A DNA stretch of 40,113 nt, from contig CAMCYZ010000008.1 of assembly GCA_945885545.1 (NCBI GenBank), positions 1 through 40,113 on the forward strand. Direction: 5' to 3'. A model generated the notes under the pieces. The model worked only from the letters and a program-made list of their open reading frames with translations. It was not told the DNA's origin and did no database searches. The stretch comes from Spirosoma fluviale (GTDB lineage Bacteria; Bacteroidota; Bacteroidia; Cytophagales; Spirosomataceae). Positions 35,403 to 40,113 of the stretch are shown here, one piece after another. Position numbers and translations under genes: made by a program. The first letter of the stretch is position 1; every line of letters begins with the position of its first letter.

Positions 35403-35464
35403 ATTCTTGTTGTTTTAAACTGTTTCTTAAAAAAGAAATTATAGCTTTTTCATAATTGATGATG

Positions 35465-35503
35465 CAAATATATAGGATAGTACTTTGTTATGCAAGATAC
35501 TAT
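35465..35503 (-). promoter_or_regulatory. PadR promoter with palindromic operator
   Basis: On the minus strand the -33 TTG (complement of 35493-35495) and the -7 box TATATTTG (35465-35472) are 20 nt apart. Between and over them lies the inverted repeat ATAGTACTT (35477-35485) and AAG-A-TACTAT (35494-35503), with 9-bp arms and one bulge. A repressor bound here would block RNA polymerase, which fits PadR autoregulation. Confidence 0.65.
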
Positions 35504-35563
35504 GTCAAATTTTTTCAAATATTTTCAAAAAACGTGTAATAACTAAGTCAAAATAGTTGTTGT

Positions 35564-36013
35564 ATGAATTATATGTTGAGAATTTCAGAGTATTTGGCGG
35601 TTGCTTTGGCGGCAACCATAAAGTTTGTAGGTGGTCCATTGGCAGGAGTGGCTTTTAAACTTAGCTGGTGGGAGACTAGCATATTTTCGTCGTTGGGCAT
35701 GATGTTCACTGTCTTTCTGGTGGTTTATGGCGGAGATATTATCACGAAACTTATTGCCAGATTTAGAGGCCATAAACCCAAAAAGATTTTTAGCAGAACT
35801 ACCAGAATAGCCATTAGAGTCAAAAAAAAGCTGGGACTTTGGGGAATAGCCTTGCTAACGCCGTTCATTTTTACGCCAATCCTTGGTAGTTTTTTGGCCT
35901 TACATTTTAGATTCAACAAAGTTGAAATCCTTTGGAAGATGTTGTTATGTGCATTATTTGCCGGAGCTGTTCAGACTTGGTTTTTCTATTTTGTTAAAAG
36001 TTGGTTTGTGTAA
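35564..36013 (+). CDS. Small integral membrane protein
   Basis: A 149-residue protein with about four membrane segments: LAVALAATIKFVGGPLAGVA, SIFSSLGMMFTVFLVVYGG, GLWGIALLTPFIFTPILGSF and MLLCALFAGAVQTWFFYFV. Between the second and third is a basic cytoplasmic loop (KLIARFRGHKPKKIFSR). The third segment resembles the small multidrug-export (COG2426) group, where a P-x-x-x-x-P pattern is conserved, but the match is too weak for a firm call. It is divergent from the padR operon and shares its upstream region, so PadR might influence it. Confidence 0.65.
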   Translation: MNYMLRISEYLAVALAATIKFVGGPLAGVAFKLSWWETSIFSSLGMMFTVFLVVYGGDIITKLIARFRGHKPKKIFSRTTRIAIRVKKKLGLWGIALLTPFIFTPILGSFLALHFRFNKVEILWKMLLCALFAGAVQTWFFYFVKSWFV

Positions 36014-36063
36014 AAAAGCTAAATCCCTTTAACAATTCAGTTTCTCCATAACATTTAATAGTA

Positions 36064-36275
36064 TTACTTTATCTGCAAAAGAAAATAAATTGAGGATTCT
36101 TTTCCCCAATTTGGAGCGTTGGCCGTTGCCGATTTGAAAGTCTTGAATTTGGCCAAAGCTTTTTCAAAATATGGCTTGGCTTTTGCCGGACCTCCACCAA
36201 ATCCTTCCGGCCTGCAAAAAAAATAGTGGATTACGCTAAAAAAGAAATGAGTATTCGGCGAGTGCTCTAATAATT
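36064..36275 (-). pseudogene. C-terminal remnant of a TPR-like protein
   Basis: The minus-strand frame ending at TAA 36064-36066 reads RPEGFGGGPAKAKPYFEKAL, AKFKTFKSATANAPNWGKES, SIYFLLQIK. The F-GGG/D-x-x-K-A-K-P-x-F-E-K-A-L...P-x-W-G-K-E pattern is the conserved end of a family of secreted tetratricopeptide-like proteins of Bacteroidota. Upstream the frame stays open only to about 36275 and has no start codon; the 5' part of the gene is gone. The surrounding 480 bases (36014-36494) hold no other recognisable gene. Confidence 0.55.
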
Positions 36276-36551
36276 ACCAATGAATGGATTTTTCGCACCG
36301 ATTTACGAATTGTGGAAAAGTGTGCAAATTCGAATGTCCCTAGAAGATCCGGAATTAATTTAAAACTTTCTGATTCCAATGCTTTATTAAATAGCCAAAC
36401 ATACTAGCCAAACTAAATCAAATTCAATTCATCTGGAATTCGCCTGAAAACCCCACCCTACTATTTCGGCATTCTTACAATTTCTAAACAGCAAATGTTT
36501 TATAAAAAAAATTACATTAAATTGTCACTTCAATTATCAATCTTAATAAAA

Positions 36552-38129
36552 ATGTTCAAAAAACTCTGCATTTTATTACTCATCAGCCCTTTGGCTTTTT
36601 CCCAAAAAATAATAAAATTGTATCCTTCTGTCGCTCCTGGCTCAGAAAACTGGAACTGGAAAGAATCCGAAATAAAAACACCAGATGGCAACACCATAGC
36701 ATACAATGTGATTGAACCTACCCTTACAATCTTTTTGCCAGACAAAAACAAAGCCACTGGAACCGCCATGCTGGTAGCACCTGGTGGGGCGTTTCATATA
36801 CTTTCGATGGATAGCGAAGGACACCAAGTAGCCAAAATGCTCCAAGCCAAAGGAGTGGCTGCCTTTGTACTAAAATACAGATTGGTACAACTCAAAACCG
36901 ATAATCCATTCAGTGAATTGATGGGCAAAATGAAGGATTTCAAAAAACTAGATGAAGAAAATGCCCCAGTAGTAGAATTAGCGATAAAAGACGCACAAGC
37001 AGCACTTAAGCACATTAGAGAAAATGCTACTGAATACGACATCAATACCGACAAAGTAGGCATGATGGGTTTTTCGGCAGGCGGAACACTTACGCTTGGA
37101 GCTTTCTACGCATCTACAAAAGAAACGAAGCCAAACTTCATTGCCCCAATTTATCCTTATGTGCCAGCAGTAGATTATCTCAAAAATATCCCGAAAGAAA
37201 AATACCCGATTTTCATAGCACTTGCCGATAATGACAACCTCGGCTTTGCTCCTGCCAATGCCCAACTGTATCTCGACTGGCACAATGCGGGTCAAGCTGC
37301 CGAAATGCACATTTACGAAAAAGGCCTACATGGATTTGGAATGAATAAAAACAAAATACCAACAGATACCTGGCACGAAAGACTTACGGATTGGATGAAA
37401 CTCCAAGGATACCTGAAAAAGAGATATCCAAACCAATGGGAAGTAGGTAAAACCGATGAACAATTAGAGGCTGAAGCCAAGAAAAATGCCGAAAGAGAAC
37501 GTAGAGACTGGACCAACCTTGGCAGATATAAAGAGGCAAACGCTAAAATAGGTGCACCCAAAGCTGGGAAAACCAGAGTTGTGTTAACCGGAGATTCTAT
37601 AACCGATGGCTGGGCATACAACAGTCCTGATTTCTTCGAAAAAAATAACTATGTGGGCAGAGGAATAAGCGGACAAACTTCGCCACAAACAGTTTTGAGG
37701 TTTCGTCAAGATGTGATAGACTTAAAACCCAAATTGGTGGTAATCAACATCGGCATCAACGATATTGCTGAAAACACAGGCGACTATATGCCAGAGTTTA
37801 CCTTGGGCAACTACCGCTCCATGATAGAAATGGCCAAAGCCAACAAAATGAAAGTTATTTTGGCGTCTGTATTGCCCGCGTACTCTTTTCCATGGAGACC
37901 AGAAATTAAGGATATTCCTGCTAAAGTAATTGCCTTAAACGAAGGCATCAAAAAACTGGCTATAGAATATGGCGTAGGATATTTAGACTATTTCAACACC
38001 CTGAAAGACGAAAGAAACGGCCTAAGCAAAGAAATGGCAGAAGACGGCGTGCATCCGACCAAAGCTTGCTACGCCATTATGGAAAAAATGGTAAAAGCGG
38101 CAATAGACAAAGAATTGGCAAAAAAGTAA
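36552..38129 (+). CDS. Secreted double esterase: alpha/beta hydrolase fused to SGNH/GDSL hydrolase
   Basis: I chose the ATG at 36552 because it gives a normal signal peptide (MFKKLCILLLISPLAFSQ); the ATG 57 bases upstream adds residues with no signal. From here the protein has 525 residues. Residues ~60-290 are an alpha/beta hydrolase with the oxyanion HGG-like APGGAF (76-81), nucleophile elbow GFSAGG (S175) and LHGFGM with H260. Residues ~340-520 are an SGNH hydrolase: block I LTGDSITDGW (S349), block II GISG (371-374), block III GINDIAENTG (N403) and block V DGVHPT (D498, H501). Both modules resemble carbohydrate acetylesterases. Substrate is unknown; pectin or xylan deacetylation is plausible. 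Confidence 0.9.
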   Translation: MFKKLCILLLISPLAFSQKIIKLYPSVAPGSENWNWKESEIKTPDGNTIAYNVIEPTLTIFLPDKNKATGTAMLVAPGGAFHILSMDSEGHQVAKMLQAKGVAAFVLKYRLVQLKTDNPFSELMGKMKDFKKLDEENAPVVELAIKDAQAALKHIRENATEYDINTDKVGMMGFSAGGTLTLGAFYASTKETKPNFIAPIYPYVPAVDYLKNIPKEKYPIFIALADNDNLGFAPANAQLYLDWHNAGQAAEMHIYEKGLHGFGMNKNKIPTDTWHERLTDWMKLQGYLKKRYPNQWEVGKTDEQLEAEAKKNAERERRDWTNLGRYKEANAKIGAPKAGKTRVVLTGDSITDGWAYNSPDFFEKNNYVGRGISGQTSPQTVLRFRQDVIDLKPKLVVINIGINDIAENTGDYMPEFTLGNYRSMIEMAKANKMKVILASVLPAYSFPWRPEIKDIPAKVIALNEGIKKLAIEYGVGYLDYFNTLKDERNGLSKEMAEDGVHPTKACYAIMEKMVKAAIDKELAKK

Positions 38130-38142
38130 ACAAAGAGAAATC

Positions 38143-38173
38143 AAAGCGGTCAGACGCTAGTCGGACCTAAAAA
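38143..38173. repeat. Hairpin repeat, copy 1
   Basis: AAA, then GCGGTCAGACGCTAGTCGGA and CCTAAAAA. GGTCAGAC and GTCGGACC pair over seven of eight positions around a GCTA loop. It follows the double esterase stop by 13 bases. Confidence 0.65.
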
Positions 38174-38270
38174 TGGCAAGTTAATTAGTCAAAAAGCTAT
38201 TGTAACAAAAGTGGCAGGATGATTCTTGAAAAAAACAAAAAGAACGTTAAAATAATTAAAAATCAAAGAA

Positions 38271-38903
38271 TTGAAAAAAAGAACAATTCAAGCAAAAAAA
38301 ATTCTTAAAAGTCTAAACAATTATAAAACGGATATTGACTCACGGTTTGACATTAATAAACTTCGAGAAAATAATTGTTTGTACTTTCAAATGGAAGATT
38401 ACTATGGTTTTACTAAGGACAAACGAGCAAATGGAGAACTAAAACAAAAAACAATTGAAGTTCTTTTAAACATTTTTCATGATTGGCAAAATAAATTAGA
38501 AGGCTTAGGTTTTAACTATTACCTAGCCATTTGGTTGTACAATCCGAGAATAAGTCTGAGCGAAGTAGTTTGCGGTATTAATAATACAATTGAGTATTAC
38601 GAAAATTATGTTTTTTTGCAAAATGATAAAAAAATAAATTTCAACTCTTTAAATTTTGGCAAATTAGACGAAGAATTGAAAAAATTGACTTGGGATTTAA
38701 AAATCGATTTGGATAATGTCAGTGATTGGGAAGTAAATTACCCAAAAGAACAATACAAGAACTTAAAGGAGTACAATGTTGAACAACGATACCACAAGAA
38801 AAATATCAAAAATGCAATAAAAATAATAGAGGAACCTTCCGGAAGTTTGTACCTATTTCCAGCTGGTGATGTATGGGTTGGACAATTTAAATCAAAAAAG
38901 TAG
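38271..38903 (+). CDS. Protein of unknown function
   Basis: A 210-residue protein starting from TTG at 38271 (MKKRTIQAKKILKSLNNYKT). It is rich in Lys, Asn, Ile and Tyr and has no signal peptide or membrane segment. Notable stretches are YYLAIWLYNPRISLSEVVCG, LNFGKLDEELKKLTWDLKID and, at the end, PSGSLYLFPAGDVWVGQF. I do not recognise a family. Its codon use looks more AT-rich than that of the esterase upstream, as is common for acquired accessory genes. It lies between two copies of a hairpin repeat, 100 bases upstream of a toxin-antitoxin pair. Confidence 0.7.
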   Translation: MKKRTIQAKKILKSLNNYKTDIDSRFDINKLRENNCLYFQMEDYYGFTKDKRANGELKQKTIEVLLNIFHDWQNKLEGLGFNYYLAIWLYNPRISLSEVVCGINNTIEYYENYVFLQNDKKINFNSLNFGKLDEELKKLTWDLKIDLDNVSDWEVNYPKEQYKNLKEYNVEQRYHKKNIKNAIKIIEEPSGSLYLFPAGDVWVGQFKSKK

Positions 38904-38974
38904 ATTCAATTAAACCAGATCTAACATTTTCAATATAAATCAAGCCTTAACATTTAAAATATTCTAAAATTCTA

Positions 38975-38982
38975 TATTTTTG
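38975..38982 (+). promoter_or_regulatory. Candidate -7 box of the toxin-antitoxin operon
   Basis: TATTTTTG matches TAnnTTTG 22 bases before the antitoxin ATG. No -33 TTG was seen at standard spacing. Confidence 0.4.
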
Positions 38983-39004
38983 TTATCAAAAACGCATCTA
39001 AACA

Positions 39005-39259
39005 ATGGAAGCTACTTTAAAATACAGTATTCCTCAGTCTGTCATGGAATTAGCCGAACTTATTAAAAGTAAGTTTACTGCGAAGGAACAATTGAAATTG
39101 GTGCAAATTCTTCAAAAAGAGCCTGAAGAAGATGAGTATGAAGAACCTACCAAAGAACAACTCCTTCAAGAAATTAGAGAAGCTGCTGAGGAAGTAAAAT
39201 TAGCAAGGCAAGGCAAAATTAAACTTAAAACCCTGGAACAACTTTTGGATGAACTTTAG
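39005..39259 (+). CDS. Antitoxin of a RelE-type pair
   Basis: An 84-residue acidic protein starting MEATLKYSIPQSVMELAELI. The first ~30 residues look like a short strand and helix, then a strongly acidic stretch (EPEEDEYEEPTKEQ) and a C-terminal amphipathic helix (EEVKLARQGKIKLKTLEQLL) with the L-A-R-Q/E-G pattern near residue 66, followed by L-K-T-x-E-x-L-L-D-E-L. This tail is typical of antitoxins that wrap around RelE-fold toxins. It overlaps the toxin gene by 11 nt. A degenerate copy of the gene lies 860 bases downstream. Confidence 0.8.
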   Translation: MEATLKYSIPQSVMELAELIKSKFTAKEQLKLVQILQKEPEEDEYEEPTKEQLLQEIREAAEEVKLARQGKIKLKTLEQLLDEL

Positions 39260-39578
39260 AATTGAACTTTCCAACAACTTTAGAAGACAATTTAAAAAAC
39301 TTCAAAAAAGGTATCCATCGTTAAAAATTGATATTGCCAAACTGGGTACAGAGTTGAGAGAAAACCCACAGAAAGGAACTCCACTTGGCAAAAACTGCTT
39401 TAAAATAAGACTTTCTATTACAAGTAAGGGAAAGGGGAAATCTGGCGGAGCAAGAGTCATCACTTATGTACAAATAATTGACGAAACCATTTATTTACTC
39501 ACCATCTACGATAAAAGCGAAAAAGAGAATCTTAATGAGGGTGAAATAGATACATTACTCGACGAGATTTTAGACTAA
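39249..39578 (+). CDS. RelE/ParE family toxin
   Basis: A 109-residue RelE-fold protein. It begins MNFRIELSNNFRRQFKKLQK with the family's strand and then basic helix (F-R-R-x-F-K-K-L-x-K-R-Y). The core follows: GTPLGKNCFKIRLSITSKGK with conserved K-I-R, and GGARVITYVQIIDETIYLLT with Y-D-K-S-E-K-E-N near the end. It is of the longer RelE subgroup with the GKSGGARVI motif known from Bacteroidota and Cyanobacteria pairs. Members cleave mRNA at the ribosome; the cleavage site here is unknown. The gene is coupled to the antitoxin and has a hairpin-repeat copy 20 bases after its stop. Confidence 0.88.
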   Translation: MNFRIELSNNFRRQFKKLQKRYPSLKIDIAKLGTELRENPQKGTPLGKNCFKIRLSITSKGKGKSGGARVITYVQIIDETIYLLTIYDKSEKENLNEGEIDTLLDEILD

Positions 39579-39595
39579 TTGTTACTAATGTTTTA

Positions 39596-39629
39596 AAGTA
39601 GCGGTCAGACGATAGACAAGCCTGATAAT
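39596..39629. repeat. Hairpin repeat, copy 2
   Basis: AAAGTA, then GCGGTCAGACGATAGACAAG and CCTGATAA. The left arm equals copy 1, but the right arm is more degenerate (GACAAGCC), so pairing is poorer. It lies right after the toxin stop. Confidence 0.6.
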
Positions 39630-39660
39630 TAAAACTTCTCAGTTGAACCAAAAAGCCTAA

Positions 39661-39690
39661 AGCGGTCTGACGATAGTCGAACCTGAAAGC
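39661..39690. repeat. Hairpin repeat, copy 3
   Basis: AGCGGTCTGACGATAGTCGA then ACCTGAAAGC. Arms GGTCTGAC and GTCGAACC pair at seven of eight positions including one G-T. It is only 39 bases from copy 2 and precedes the dead antitoxin copy. Confidence 0.65.
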
Positions 39691-39864
39691 CCTTGCCAAT
39701 AAAACTCATCAATAGCATAAATCACAAAACAGATTTATGCTGTTTTTTTCAAGAATAACAACAACCCAAAACAATAAGATTGGATTGTCCTTAATTGAAA
39801 ACCTACTCCATCTACTAACATATTCCTAAATTATTTATTTCTGTTTTACAAAACGTATCCAAAA

Positions 39865-40050
39865 ATAGCAGCAATTCTGAAATACAATAACCCGCAGTTT
39901 GTCAATGAGTTAACCGAAATCATAAAAAGCATGTTTACTGCCAAAGAACAATTGAAAAAGACCCAAATTATTCAAACTGAACCCAAAGAATATACATACT
40001 AAGAACCTAAGCCTCCAATGGATAACGAATTATTAGAAAAGATTGCTTGA
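39865..40050 (+). pseudogene. Decayed antitoxin paralogue with lost start codon
   Basis: The frame from 39865 reads IAAILKYNNPQFVNELTEII, KSMFTAKEQLKKTQIIQTEP, KEYTY, stop at 40000-40002, then EPKPPMDNELLEKIA, stop. This follows the intact antitoxin at 39005 residue by residue (M-E-A-T-L-K-Y-S-I-P-Q-S-V-M-E-L and onward). The codon matching the ATG is ATA. An in-frame stop cuts the acidic part and the toxin-binding tail is gone. The upstream 60 bases are also alike, so the promoter was duplicated with the gene. No toxin copy follows. Confidence 0.8.
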
Positions 40051-40062
40051 GTATCATTTTTA

Positions 40063-40108
40063 CCACAAATACACGAATGGAATTCAGAAATTATTCGTGA
40101 ATTCGTGG
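40063..40108. repeat. Imperfect 16-bp inverted repeat at the window end
   Basis: CCACAAATACACGAAT (40063-40078) and ATTCGTGAATTCGTGG (40093-40108) pair at 14 of 16 positions around a 14-base loop. I recognise the CACGAAT...ATTCGTG pattern as a dispersed extragenic hairpin seen in many Bacteroidota and other environmental genomes. The window ends five bases later, so it may be longer. Confidence 0.55.
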
Positions 40109-40113
40109 CATTG

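Noticed and set aside
38143-39690. Integron-like cassette array
   Set aside because: The hairpins lack the attC RYYYAAC/GTTRRRY core sites and no integrase is present.
1-40113. CRISPR array, rRNA, prophage or IS element
   Set aside because: No regularly spaced direct repeats, no rRNA signature stretches and no integrase, transposase or structural phage proteins were seen.

Overview
The window looks like a chromosomal segment of a Bacteroidota bacterium, most likely a Cytophagales-type environmental polysaccharide degrader; the phylum call is fairly sure, the order is inference. The support is an AT-rich sequence, start codons with little Shine-Dalgarno signal, several upstream boxes matching the Bacteroidota -7 consensus TAnnTTTG, a methionyl-tRNA synthetase with KISTS as its KMSKS loop, and families common in this phylum (DUF3472, NIPSNAP, PspC plus GIN-domain proteins, DUF6624, secreted GH43-like and esterase proteins). 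I saw no rRNA, tRNA, transposase, integrase or CRISPR array.

Layout. 0-9.4 kb: an orphan RelE/HigB-type toxin, murE, a gene-poor stretch with a possible dead membrane gene, a CPBP protease, a secreted GH43-like protein with a discoidin and a fibronectin domain, a toxin-antitoxin pair, a NIPSNAP protein, a polysaccharide flippase and a HIT protein. 9.4-14.2 kb: a Phd-type antitoxin with a VapC broken by a stop codon, a DUF3472 lipoprotein, a Tat-exported Gfo/Idh/MocA oxidoreductase, then a region with a coding remnant, two paralogous unknown small proteins and a GC-rich extragenic repeat. 14.2-22.2 kb: metG, a DUF4160/DUF2442 pair, two gene ends fused at a junction (DUF6624 and a DUF234-type ATPase), a thioredoxin-fold lipoprotein, an ArsC-family protein, a GMC oxidoreductase and a LexA-like repressor. 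22.2-25.6 kb: a lipoprotein plus GT-C glycosyltransferase pair next to a decayed second copy of the same pair. 25.7-31.9 kb: a hexuronate operon (uxaA, uxaC, kdgK, eda, hexuronate transporter). 32-36 kb: an NTF2-like protein, a PadR/PspC envelope-stress-like operon behind a palindromic operator, and a divergent membrane protein. 36-40.1 kb: a remnant of a TPR-like gene, a two-domain esterase (alpha/beta hydrolase plus SGNH), an unknown protein, a RelE-type toxin-antitoxin pair and a dead copy of its antitoxin, interspersed with three copies of a hairpin repeat.

How it fits together. The clearest pathway is uronic-acid catabolism. A transporter brings in hexuronate, UxaC isomerises it, UxaA dehydrates the aldonate to 2-keto-3-deoxygluconate, and KdgK and Eda convert that to pyruvate and glyceraldehyde-3-phosphate. 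The NADH-dependent reductase step (UxaB or UxuB) is not in the window. The secreted GH43-like protein, the DUF3472 lipoprotein and the double esterase would suit an organism that deacetylates and debranches pectin-like glycans outside the cell, but that link is inference.

The other theme is gene duplication followed by decay. At least six remnants are readable (vapC, DUF6624, the DUF234 ATPase, GT-C, its lipoprotein and an antitoxin), plus weaker ones. I found no convincing undescribed defence or mobile system. The most novel-looking items are the paralogous small proteins at 13.3-13.8 kb and the hairpin-flanked segment at 38.1-39.7 kb.
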